From assembly GCA_019750135.1 (NCBI GenBank), contig JAIEOV010000002.1:186001-250000 (forward strand): a stretch of DNA of 64,000 bases, written 5' to 3'. The position numbers and the translations under genes are program-made. Shown here one piece after another: positions 1-7,471 of this stretch. Below the pieces are notes generated by a model that ran no database searches, was not told the DNA's origin, and saw only the letters and a program-made list of their open reading frames with translations. Origin of the DNA: Reyranella sp. Lineage in GTDB: Bacteria; Pseudomonadota; Alphaproteobacteria; Reyranellales; Reyranellaceae. Position 1 is the stretch's first letter. Every line of letters begins with the position of its first letter.

Positions 1-302
1 TGCCCAAGGTGCTGGAGCTCGCCAAGCGCCCGAACGCCGTCATCAAGGTCAGCGGTGCCTGCACACTGTCGCGCGAGCCCTACCCCTTCCCCGACATCTG
101 GGACCCGCTGGCGCGCGTGTTCGATGCCTGGGGCTTCGATCGCTGCCTGTGGGGCACCGACTGGACGCGCGCCTTCGCCGTCGTCAACTACCAGCAGGCC
201 GTCGAGCCCTTCCTGAAGACCGATCGTCTGAGCGCCTCCGAGCGCGCCATGCTGATGGGCGGCGCCTGCGCCAAGGCGTACGGCTGGTCGCCGAAGAAGT
301 AG
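1..302 (+). CDS. Amidohydrolase family protein, C-terminal part (5' end outside window)
   Basis: The reading frame is open from base 3 to a TAG at 300-302, so only about the last 99 residues are present. The stretch VIKVSGACTLS followed by a CLWGTDWTR motif is typical of the C-terminal half of TIM-barrel metal-dependent hydrolases of the Amidohydro_2 type, where GTDxP/T carries the last metal-site aspartate. Substrate cannot be told from this fragment. It ends three bases before the convergent FAD monooxygenase, so both genes share a minimal 3' junction. Because a monooxygenase follows, a role in aromatic or lactone breakdown is plausible, but that is inference only. Confidence 0.8.
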   Translation, partial: PKVLELAKRPNAVIKVSGACTLSREPYPFPDIWDPLARVFDAWGFDRCLWGTDWTRAFAVVNYQQAVEPFLKTDRLSASERAMLMGGACAKAYGWSPKK

Positions 303-305
303 ACT

Positions 306-2213
306 TCAGCTCGCCGGCATCAGGAAGCGATCGAAGAACGCTGCAAGCTGCCGATGGGCGTCGAGCGGCAGGACCTGCGCGACGAACTGATCCGGCCGCA
401 CGATGACCAGGCAGCCCTGCGTGCGGTCGATGCCGCGCATCGTGAAGATGTCGTGGCCGGACTTGAGATCGGGGCAGAACATCTTCTCGTAGTCGCGTAA
501 TCCGTATCGCCCTTTCCGCGGCATCAGCAGCGCCGGCATGGCCTCGATGGCCAGATCGCGATGTCCTTGCTGGAACACGGCCCGGAGGTCGATCACCGAA
601 TCGATATCGGCGTCCTTCGGCGTGTACTTCCGGATCGGAGAGTCAGCCGCCCCGGCGAGAAAGTCACACAGGGCGCGGAGGCGCGAGCCGGCGGCCGCGG
701 TATCCTCGGCGCCGGCGAAGGCGAAGAGCCGGAAGCGGCCATCCGCCTTGACGACGTGGCCAAGGTGAACGGGCTTGGCATCTCCCAGGCGGATCACCGG
801 CGCCGACGGGAAGCGCTTGCCGATCACGAATCCTTCGGCGAGATGCTGATGGGTCGGCTCGGCCGTCAGGATCGACGGCGGATAGTGCGTGGCGGTGCCC
901 GCGGTGTAGCGCCCGTGCCGAACGAAATAATCCTGCGTTTTGGCCGCATCGGCGGCATCGCCGTGCCGGTTGGCCGACGCGAGGATGGCCGCCCATTCGC
1001 GGTCGAATTCGATCAGCTCCTTCGCCACCGCGTGACGTTCCGCCGAATAGGTCTGCAGCAGATGCGGCGCCGCGCGCTTGCGCAGCACGGCGGCGAGCTT
1101 CCAGCCGAGATTGAAGGTGTCCTGCATGGAGACGTTCATGCCCTGGCCCGCCTTCGGGCTGTGCGTGTGGCACGCATCGCCGGCGATGAACACGCGCGGC
1201 AGGCGCGTCTCGGCGCCCGCATTCGGCGCGTCGTCGAACTTGTCGGCGAGCCGCTGGCCGATCTCGTAGACCGACCACCAGGCGATCTCCTTCACGTCGA
1301 GCGTATAGGGCGCGAGGATGCGCCGGGCCTTGGCGACCACATCGTCCGCCGTGATCTTGCGGCTTGCGACCCGCTCGCCGGCCTCGAGCGCGGTGAGCTC
1401 GACATAGATGCGGACCAGATAGCCGCCCTCGCGCGGGATGATGAGGCCGCTGCCGTCGGCGGCGGACTGGATCAGCGACTTGAAGCGAATGTCGGGGAAG
1501 TCGGTGACGGCCAGCACGTCCATGACGCCCCAGGCGTGGTTGGCCGAATCGCCGTGCAGCTCCTGGCCGATCGCCTTGCGCACGGTGCTGCGCGCGCCAT
1601 CGCAGCCGACCACGTAGCGCGCCTTGACGGTTTCGATCTGCCCCTCGTGCGACGGATCGAGCCGCTCGAGGCGGACGCTCACCGCGTGGTCATCGACCTG
1701 CAGATCGAGCACGCGCCGCGCATAGTACGGCTCGAGCCTGGTCGCCGATCGCCGCATGACATCGAGGAAGAAGTCGTGCACGCGCGCCTGATTGAGGACG
1801 ACATGGGGAAACTCCGACAGCCCGTCCTCGACATCCTGGACCCGGCCGCTGCGCATGATCGCCTGGGGCTTCTGCGGATCGGGTTTCCAGAACGTGGTCT
1901 CGTTGATCCAGCAGGCCTCCTTCATCACGCGTTCGGCGAAGCCGTAGGCATGGAACATCTCCATCGTGCGGCAGGCGATGCCGTCGGCCTGTCCGAGCAG
2001 CAGCCGGCCGGGCTTCTGCTCGACGATGCAGGTCTTGATGTCGGGAAACGCCGACAGCTGGGCGGCGAGATTAAGGCCCGCCGGTCCGCAACCGATGATC
2101 AGGACGTCGACTTCCGTCGGGACGGGTCCGGACGCCCCGGAAGCTCGCACGCGCTCCAACTGATCGGCGATTTCTGGATCGCCCGCCTCGAATCCGTTCA
2201 GATGGAATTGCAT
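306..2213 (-). CDS. FAD-dependent aromatic hydroxylase (phenol 2-monooxygenase / 3-hydroxybenzoate 4-monooxygenase type)
   Basis: 635 residues from an ATG preceded by an AGGGA-like ribosome site; an in-frame extension to 2255 has no good site. The N-terminal FAD fold shows GCGPAG at about residues 41-46, the DG motif YVVGCDGARSTVR follows near residue 210, and the ribityl-binding GD motif FIAGDACHTHSPKAGQGMN lies near residue 340. The last about 170 residues match the thioredoxin-like C-terminal domain seen in phenol hydroxylases (PheA, MobA) but not in the shorter PHBH group. The family uses NADPH and O2 to hydroxylate phenolic rings in the cytoplasm. The exact substrate is not determinable. 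No dedicated regulator is adjacent. Confidence 0.9.
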   Translation of the reverse strand: MQFHLNGFEAGDPEIADQLERVRASGASGPVPTEVDVLIIGCGPAGLNLAAQLSAFPDIKTCIVEQKPGRLLLGQADGIACRTMEMFHAYGFAERVMKEACWINETTFWKPDPQKPQAIMRSGRVQDVEDGLSEFPHVVLNQARVHDFFLDVMRRSATRLEPYYARRVLDLQVDDHAVSVRLERLDPSHEGQIETVKARYVVGCDGARSTVRKAIGQELHGDSANHAWGVMDVLAVTDFPDIRFKSLIQSAADGSGLIIPREGGYLVRIYVELTALEAGERVASRKITADDVVAKARRILAPYTLDVKEIAWWSVYEIGQRLADKFDDAPNAGAETRLPRVFIAGDACHTHSPKAGQGMNVSMQDTFNLGWKLAAVLRKRAAPHLLQTYSAERHAVAKELIEFDREWAAILASANRHGDAADAAKTQDYFVRHGRYTAGTATHYPPSILTAEPTHQHLAEGFVIGKRFPSAPVIRLGDAKPVHLGHVVKADGRFRLFAFAGAEDTAAAGSRLRALCDFLAGAADSPIRKYTPKDADIDSVIDLRAVFQQGHRDLAIEAMPALLMPRKGRYGLRDYEKMFCPDLKSGHDIFTMRGIDRTQGCLVIVRPDQFVAQVLPLDAHRQLAAFFDRFLMPAS

Positions 2214-2257
2214 CGACGTCCGTCCCTGAGATGACTGAAAATGGCTAAAGCACACCG

Positions 2258-3157
2258 CTATTGTTTAAAGCAGTGTTCTCTGTGCCACTGAAGGAAATGG
2301 GGATGAGGTCGCTCGAGAGCCCTGCGCGGTGGATAGGCATGACCGGTCTTGTTGATCAACGCACGCACACTCTCCTGATCGTTGACCCGCCGCGAGATCA
2401 ACACCTCCAGATCATCGGATAGGCCGATCAATCCCCTGTCGAACATCCAGTGCGCCGTGCCGGATAGTGCGAGACCGTTGCTAACAATGTCGGGTCCGTT
2501 CTTCTCGACCGGTCGGATATGCGCTGCGTCAACTTCGGCACGACCGCTACCGTTTATCAGCCGAAGTCCCGTTATCGCGCACCGCTCCCCATAGGCCTGC
2601 AGTACCGTCCGGCGGAAGATGCGATCCCGAACGACACGAGAGGACAGATAGCTGATGCGTTCCCGAACTTGCTCGAACGCGAAAGCTACCTGCTCTTCAC
2701 GCAAACCAGGCATAGGAGCAGCGTCACCGATCCGCGGAAGGATGGGAGTATCCTCTCTCAGGCCCAGCCCAACGATCCGGTTGAAGTCGCTCGCCGAAAG
2801 GGGGCGAACCGCTGATTGCGCACGTCCAGAGATTCGACCTTCACTATTGAGGACACCGCGCTCCACGACACCCTCATCGCCGCTGAATGGAACGGGATTG
2901 GCGAAGTCAAGGTAGCTGCCCGGCTCGATGAGGGCGAGGTACATGCCAGGCGCCTTCGGGTCTGGAACGACTCGTTCGACCCTTGCCATGGCAAAGTAGC
3001 CTCGTGTCTCGTCCACCTTGCGGGGCTCGTAATAGACGATCCAATCGCCAACGCATCCTTCGACGCGCCCAAGGTACTGAGACGGAAACTGATATCGCTC
3101 AGCAGGGCTGTCGTCGTAGATTGAATCCGAACGATGGATGAAGACGCCGAAGCCCAT
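2258..3157 (-). CDS. HNH endonuclease with N-terminal PUA/EVE-like domain (COG3440-type putative restriction nuclease)
   Basis: 299 residues. The C-terminal third has an HNH_2-type nuclease core: CAITGLRL, then VDAAHIRPVE (first catalytic His), NGLALSGTAHWMFDRG (Asn and second His). The first about 150 residues (VGDWIVYYEPRK, GYFAMARVERV) resemble the beta-rich PUA/EVE/SRA-like modules that read modified bases in such nucleases; this assignment is by pattern only. The gene stands alone: no methyltransferase or second restriction subunit adjoins it. Its base composition is visibly less GC-rich than the flanking genes, suggesting transfer. A role in modification-dependent defence is inference; homing or repair functions are alternatives. 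Confidence 0.8.
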   Translation of the reverse strand: MGFGVFIHRSDSIYDDSPAERYQFPSQYLGRVEGCVGDWIVYYEPRKVDETRGYFAMARVERVVPDPKAPGMYLALIEPGSYLDFANPVPFSGDEGVVERGVLNSEGRISGRAQSAVRPLSASDFNRIVGLGLREDTPILPRIGDAAPMPGLREEQVAFAFEQVRERISYLSSRVVRDRIFRRTVLQAYGERCAITGLRLINGSGRAEVDAAHIRPVEKNGPDIVSNGLALSGTAHWMFDRGLIGLSDDLEVLISRRVNDQESVRALINKTGHAYPPRRALERPHPHFLQWHREHCFKQ

Positions 3158-3467
3158 GTCCCACGCTAGTCCAAAGTAGCGCCTAGTCGGTTATCTCTGC
3201 AGCACCAACGTGTGCCTTGGCAAACCTGCCTCGTCGGTAGCCATGCCGCAAGTGCCGTACATTCGTTGAGGAAGACTGTCGTCGCAGGAACAGCGTACGA
3301 CAAGCCAAGCTACTTCTCAGGTAATCGACCGTCTCATGTCGCCGCCAAAGGTTCGGCGCATGGAAAGACGAGACCTAGTCCGAGCAATCGTCGCGGTCGG
3401 CGTCACGGCGCCACCGACGCTGCCAGGGCCCGCGCGGGTCCAGTCCCCATCTCAAAGGAGCAAGGCG
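3158..3467. other. Intergenic stretch, lower GC, possible signal-peptide remnant
   Basis: No complete gene is seen. From 3360 an in-frame ATG reads MERRDLVRAIVAVGVTAPPT, which resembles the start of a twin-arginine signal and runs into the next (broken) gene without a ribosome site. It may be a remnant of a lost 5' gene end. The composition is similar to the adjoining HNH nuclease gene and unlike the surrounding catabolic genes. Confidence 0.4.
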
Positions 3468-3754
3468 ATGAGCAACGCCAACGAAGTCGTGGTGCGTTAC
3501 CTGGCAGCCTGGAACGAGCCCGAGCCCAAGCGGCGCCGCGAGCTGGTGGCCAAGGCCTGGATCGACGACGGCACGTATGTCGATGCCGCGCGCGTCGGCA
3601 AAGGGCATCACGACTACCTGCGGTTCAGCTGGGTCGCCGGCGGCACGGCGGACGCGCCGCTCTACATCAAGGGTACCGATTCGTGGTCGTGGCCGGCGAC
3701 GGCCGAATCAAGTCGGTGGTCGGCTTCGTCGACGCAGCGCCCGCGCGCGGCTGA
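3468..3754 (+). pseudogene. SnoaL-like (NTF2-fold) protein, broken by an internal deletion and a frameshift
   Basis: The start at 3468 is well marked by AAAGGAG eight bases upstream. The frame reads MSNANEVVVRYLAAWNEPE then AWIDDGTYVDAARVGKGHH, the usual first half of small SnoaL-like proteins, but jumps straight to DYLRFSWVAGG. The roughly 25-30 residues normally lying between them (helix and first strand of the cone) are absent. After LYIKGTD at 3680 the frame is lost. The typical ending FVVVAGDGRIKSVVGFVD continues in the frame one base back, consistent with a missing T in GATTC. Read without repair, the frame runs on into the downstream hydrolase. Either a decaying gene or, for the single base only, a sequencing slip. 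Confidence 0.75.
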
Positions 3755-3770
3755 TCAAGAGGGGGTCGCG

Positions 3771-4643
3771 ATGGACCGGAGAACTGCGACAACCTCGATC
3801 GCCGCCGCCGCCGTCGCGACCCTCGTCGCCGCCGGCAACCGGCCGGCGGCCGCCGCAACGCGACCTTCCTTCGTCGAGACCGACGATGGCGCGCGCCTGT
3901 TCCATCTCGATTGGGGCACCGGCAAACCCGTGGTGTTCACCCACGCCTGGAGCCTCAACGCCGACATCTGGGAGTACCAGCTCGTCGAGCTGGCCGACCA
4001 GGGCCTGCGTTGCGTCGCCTATGACCGGCGCGGTCACGGCCGCTCCAGCGATCCCGGGCGCGGCTACGACTACGACCGCCTGGCCGACGACCTGGCCGCA
4101 GTCATCGACCAACTGGACCTCAGGGACGTCACGCTGGTCGCCCACTCGATGGGCAACGGCGAAGCGGTTCGGTATCTGCGCCGGCACGGCAGCGCGCGCG
4201 TCGCCCGCCTGGTGATGCTGAGCACGGTGCCGCCTCGGTCGACCAGCGGCTTCAGCCCGCTGATCTCCGGCTTGAAGCAAGACCGTCCGGCCTTCATGGC
4301 CCAGGGCATCAGCGCCTTCACCGGCGGCCATCCAGCCGTTTCACCCGCCATGACCGAATGGATCGTCGCCCAGTTCATGCGGGCCTCGCCGAAGGCCACC
4401 ATCGACTGCATGCGCGCCATCGCGGGCGGCGACTTGCGCGCGGACATGCAGGCCGTCACCGTGCCGACGTTGATCGCCCATGGCGACAAGGACGTGGTCA
4501 ACCCGCTGGACATGACCGCCAGGAAAGTCGCCGAGCTCATACCGGGCGCGACGCTCAAGATATACGAGGGCGCGCCGCACGGGCTCGTCATCACTCATCG
4601 TGATCGTCTGGCGCAGGAAATCCTGACCTTTGCCCGCGGATGA
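3771..4643 (+). CDS. Alpha/beta hydrolase with N-terminal twin-arginine-like signal
   Basis: 290 residues, ATG after GAGGGGG. An RR-containing N-terminus with an alanine-rich core ending PAAAA at about residue 28 suggests export. The mature part is a chloroperoxidase/haloperoxidase-type esterase: GKPVVFTHAW near the oxyanion site, nucleophile elbow VAHSMGNGEA (Ser near residue 127), acid loop IAHGDKDVVNP and histidine in EGAPHGL. Such enzymes hydrolyse esters or lactones; the substrate is unknown. It follows the broken SnoaL-like gene closely, so the two were probably co-transcribed. Its last 53 bases overlap the convergent GFA-family gene. Confidence 0.85.
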   Translation: MDRRTATTSIAAAAVATLVAAGNRPAAAATRPSFVETDDGARLFHLDWGTGKPVVFTHAWSLNADIWEYQLVELADQGLRCVAYDRRGHGRSSDPGRGYDYDRLADDLAAVIDQLDLRDVTLVAHSMGNGEAVRYLRRHGSARVARLVMLSTVPPRSTSGFSPLISGLKQDRPAFMAQGISAFTGGHPAVSPAMTEWIVAQFMRASPKATIDCMRAIAGGDLRADMQAVTVPTLIAHGDKDVVNPLDMTARKVAELIPGATLKIYEGAPHGLVITHRDRLAQEILTFARG

Positions 4644-5112
4644 CCTGACGCTGCTTCTTCTTGGCGGGCCGTTCCCACACCACGCCGGGATAGCCCTTCA
4701 GCGGCACGAGCGGCTCGCCGAGATACGTCCAGTCCTGCAGCTCGGCGATGGCGATGTGATAGCGCGGCTCGCGGCCGGTCCGGCCGGCGATCAGCGCACG
4801 CGGGATGTTGACCATCTGGGGTGAGTGCGCCCGTTCGTAGAAGACGGGCGTGCCGCAGCGGGCGCAGAAGCCCCTGGTCGTCCGGGTCGTCTTGTCCTCG
4901 AAGCGCGTGATCTTCGCCTTGCCCTTGGTCACGCGAAAGCGGCTCCGCCAGCTGCCGACATAGGTCGCGTAGGCGGCGCCGTGCGCCCGCCGCGTCGCGC
5001 CGGAATGATCGTGCCACGCCCACCGTGCAGGAATGTCGATCTCGAACTGGACGGCGCCGCACAGGCACTGGCCTGTCGCCGCCGCTGTGTTCTCTGTCGT
5101 CGCCTTGGCCAC
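4591..5112 (-). CDS. GFA/CENP-V-family protein with altered zinc site
   Basis: 173 residues from a GTG with GAAGAGG upstream (complement). GQCLCGAVQFEID and GFCARCGTPVFYER are the first and last cysteine pairs of the glutathione-dependent formaldehyde-activating (GFA) family. The middle CHCxxCR motif expected near residue 40 is replaced by WAWHDHSGATRRAHGAAYA, so histidines and polar residues stand where the middle cysteines should be. This variant is probably not a classical GFA enzyme; the remaining CxxC pairs may still hold structural zinc. An upstream in-frame extension across the PRC-barrel gene is a shadow. The 3' end overlaps the hydrolase gene by 53 bases. Confidence 0.8.
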   Translation of the reverse strand: MAKATTENTAAATGQCLCGAVQFEIDIPARWAWHDHSGATRRAHGAAYATYVGSWRSRFRVTKGKAKITRFEDKTTRTTRGFCARCGTPVFYERAHSPQMVNIPRALIAGRTGREPRYHIAIAELQDWTYLGEPLVPLKGYPGVVWERPAKKKQRQVIRGQRSGFPAPDDHDE

Positions 5113-5187
5113 GTTCGCCTCTTCCGCGGCAACCTGGAGCCGCGTGTGGAGTTGATCCTTGAGCTGAAATTCGCCCGGGGGCATGCC

Positions 5188-5664
5188 ATGATCAAGACGT
5201 TCGCAGCTGTCCTGCTGGTCACGGTGCTGGCCGCGTCCGCCGCATCGGGCCAGACCGAAGGCGGCTCGCCGGCACAGCCATCGGAACAGGCGCCGGCGCA
5301 GTCTCCACCACAGGCGCCCGGACAGCCGTCGGTCACCGTGCTCAGCACACAGGAAGTTCAGAGCATCCTCGGTCGCGAAGTGCGCAGCCTGGCCGACGAG
5401 AACATGGGCCGCATCGTCGACGTCCTTGTCGACGGACAGGGCGCCACGCGCGCCGCCATCATCGACTTCGGCGGCTTCCTGGGCGTCGGCAGTCGCAAGA
5501 TCGCCGTTGCCTGGCAGGCGTTGCACTTCGTGCCGGCGGCAGAAAAGCGCTACGGCATCGTCCTCGAGCTGACGCGCGACCAGGTGAAACCGGCGCCGGA
5601 GTACAAGGAGGGCCGCCCGATCGTCGTGATCGTGGCCTCGGGCAAACTCGAGCCCCTGCCGTAG
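5188..5664 (+). CDS. Exported PRC-barrel domain protein
   Basis: 158 residues. A signal peptide (LLVTVLAASAASGQ) is followed by a Pro/Gln/Ala-rich linker to about residue 50 and then a PRC-barrel fold: ILGREVRSLADENMGRIVDV, AAIIDFGGFLGVGSRKIAV, FVPAAEKRYGIVLELTRD. PRC-barrels are small beta domains used for protein or ligand binding; here it would act in the periplasm. It diverges from the GFA-family gene and is followed four bases later by the MFS gene, so those two probably form a transcription unit. Function unknown. Confidence 0.85.
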   Translation: MIKTFAAVLLVTVLAASAASGQTEGGSPAQPSEQAPAQSPPQAPGQPSVTVLSTQEVQSILGREVRSLADENMGRIVDVLVDGQGATRAAIIDFGGFLGVGSRKIAVAWQALHFVPAAEKRYGIVLELTRDQVKPAPEYKEGRPIVVIVASGKLEPLP

Positions 5665-5668
5665 CGCC

Positions 5669-6937
5669 ATGCCGGTGACGGAGCTTCCCCCTCCTTCGTC
5701 GCCACACCCGTCCCGTCGCAGCCTGAAACGGCTCGACTGGTTCGTGTTCCTTGTCGCCGACGTGCAGACCGGCTTCGGCCCGTTCGTCGCCGTCTACCTG
5801 ACATCGCAGAAATGGACGCAGATTGAGATCGGCCTGGTGCTGACGGTGGCCGGCCTGGTGTCGCTGCTGGGCCAGATCCCGGGCGGCGCGCTGGTCGACG
5901 CCGTGCGCTCCGAGCGAGTCGTCGCCGCCGTTGCGGTGACCCTGATCGCCACGAGCGCGATGGTTTACGCGACCTTCCCGATCTTTCCGGCGGTGCTGGT
6001 CGCAGCGACCCTGCACGCCGCCGCAAGCTGCGTCCTGGGGCCGGCGATCGCCGCGATCAGCCTCGGCCTTGTCGGCCACGCCGCGATCGGCGAGCGCTTC
6101 GGCCGCAACGCGCGCTTCGCCTCGATCGGCGCGGCGCTGTCGGCGGCAGTGATGGGCGGCTTCGGCTACTTCTTCACGCCCCAGGCGGTGTTCTTCGTGA
6201 CCGCGGCTCTGCTCGTGCCGACCTTGATGGTGCTGCGCGGCGTCGCGGCAGCGGAAATCGATCCGGAGCGCGCGCACGGCAATATGCCGGAGATGCGCAC
6301 CGGCAAGCCGCCGATCGATCTGCGCAGCCTGCTCAGCAAGCGCGCCCTGCTGGTGTTCGGCTGCTGCATCCTGCTGTTCCATCTCGCCAATGCCGCCATG
6401 CTGCCGCTGATGGGCAGCGTGCTCACCACGCGATCGAGCCAGTGGGCCACCGTGTTGATCGGCGCCTGCATGGTCGGCCCGCAGATCATCGTCGCCTTGT
6501 TCTCGCCCTGGGTCGGCCGGCAGGCCCAGCGCATCGGGCGCAAGCCGCTCCTGATAGCGGGCTTCGCCGTCTTGCCGATCCGCGGCGTGCTGCTGGCCAC
6601 GGTAAGCGATCCCCACCTGCTGGTGGCCGTCCAGCTTCTCGATGGCCTGACCGCCGCGGTGATGAGCGTGATGGTGCCCCTCACCATCGCCGACCTGACG
6701 CGCGGCTCGGGTCGGTTCAATCTCACCCAGGGCGTGGTCGGCACCATGATGGGCATCGGCGCTTCGATCAGCCCGACCTTCGCCGGCTACATGAGCGATA
6801 CGTACGGCAGCCCTGCCGCCTTCATGGGCCTGGCGGCCGTCGCGCTGGCCGCTTTGGGCACCGTGTGGTTCCTGATGCCCGAGACGCGACCGGCGGTCAG
6901 CGACATCCGCGCCGGCTGTCGATCTTCAGGGCTTTAG
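5669..6937 (+). CDS. Major facilitator superfamily transporter
   Basis: 422 residues with about a dozen hydrophobic segments and two six-helix halves. The loop after TM2 has GQIPGGALVDAVRSER, and the matching loop in the second half has WVGRQAQRIGRKPLL, both fitting the MFS motif A pattern. FLVADVQTGFGPFVAVYL at the start and GQIPGGALVDAVR resemble the permeases found next to sugar or drug resistance genes, but no substrate can be read off. Starts four bases after the PRC-barrel gene and ends inside the convergent NTF2-like gene (12-base overlap). Confidence 0.9.
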   Translation: MPVTELPPPSSPHPSRRSLKRLDWFVFLVADVQTGFGPFVAVYLTSQKWTQIEIGLVLTVAGLVSLLGQIPGGALVDAVRSERVVAAVAVTLIATSAMVYATFPIFPAVLVAATLHAAASCVLGPAIAAISLGLVGHAAIGERFGRNARFASIGAALSAAVMGGFGYFFTPQAVFFVTAALLVPTLMVLRGVAAAEIDPERAHGNMPEMRTGKPPIDLRSLLSKRALLVFGCCILLFHLANAAMLPLMGSVLTTRSSQWATVLIGACMVGPQIIVALFSPWVGRQAQRIGRKPLLIAGFAVLPIRGVLLATVSDPHLLVAVQLLDGLTAAVMSVMVPLTIADLTRGSGRFNLTQGVVGTMMGIGASISPTFAGYMSDTYGSPAAFMGLAAVALAALGTVWFLMPETRPAVSDIRAGCRSSGL

Positions 6938-7369
6938 CGCGAACGAGACCTTGCCGGTCGCCATGTCGAACGGCAGCGAGCTGTGCTCGTGAACGATGCG
7001 CCACGTGTCGCCGACCAGCCGCAGGCCCTGCGTGGCACGCCACCACATGTCGACCTGCTGACCCGTCTTGAGCCGCCCCGCGACATGGTGCAGGCCGTGG
7101 CAGAACGCCACGCCGTGGCCCGGGACGACGACGAGCTCGCGGATTTCATACGTCATCGGCCCGTCATAGCCGTCGAACCATTGCTGGGCGCGACGCCGAA
7201 GGTGGGCCGCTCCCCTGTATTGCAGAGGCTCGAGCAGATCGTAGGCCACGACGTCCGCCGCATGATGGGACACCAAGCGCGCCGCGTCCTTGGCCTGCAC
7301 GGCGTCGATGCGGTCGTTCATGATGGCGTGGATTTCGGCCTCGACGGCCGCAGGTGTTGCCATGGTCAT
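6926..7369 (-). CDS. SnoaL/DUF4440-like NTF2-fold protein
   Basis: 147 residues. The pattern AEIHAIMNDRIDAVQAKDAA, SHHAADVVAYDLLEPLQYRG, VVPGHGVAFCHGLHHVAG and WRIVHEHSSLPFDM is the usual helix-then-sheet layout of SnoaL-like proteins annotated as ketosteroid-isomerase-related. The HEHSS strand is a family hallmark. Such proteins bind small hydrophobic compounds and some are isomerases or hydratases. It overlaps the MFS gene tail to tail by 12 bases. No partner enzyme is evident. Confidence 0.8.
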   Translation of the reverse strand: MTMATPAAVEAEIHAIMNDRIDAVQAKDAARLVSHHAADVVAYDLLEPLQYRGAAHLRRRAQQWFDGYDGPMTYEIRELVVVPGHGVAFCHGLHHVAGRLKTGQQVDMWWRATQGLRLVGDTWRIVHEHSSLPFDMATGKVSFALKP

Positions 7370-7471
7370 TGCGTGGCAACGCCCGCGCTGCGGCCCTGTT
7401 CCCGAGTGTCAAAGCTGTGTCCGGCCGCCACGGCCGTTGTCCTGCCCGGGTTCGGGATGAGACATCGATGC

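Noticed and set aside
306..2255. A possible longer start of the flavin monooxygenase at 2255
   Set aside because: The ATG at 2213 has a better ribosome site, and the extra residues (MCFSHFQSSQGRTS) match nothing in the family.
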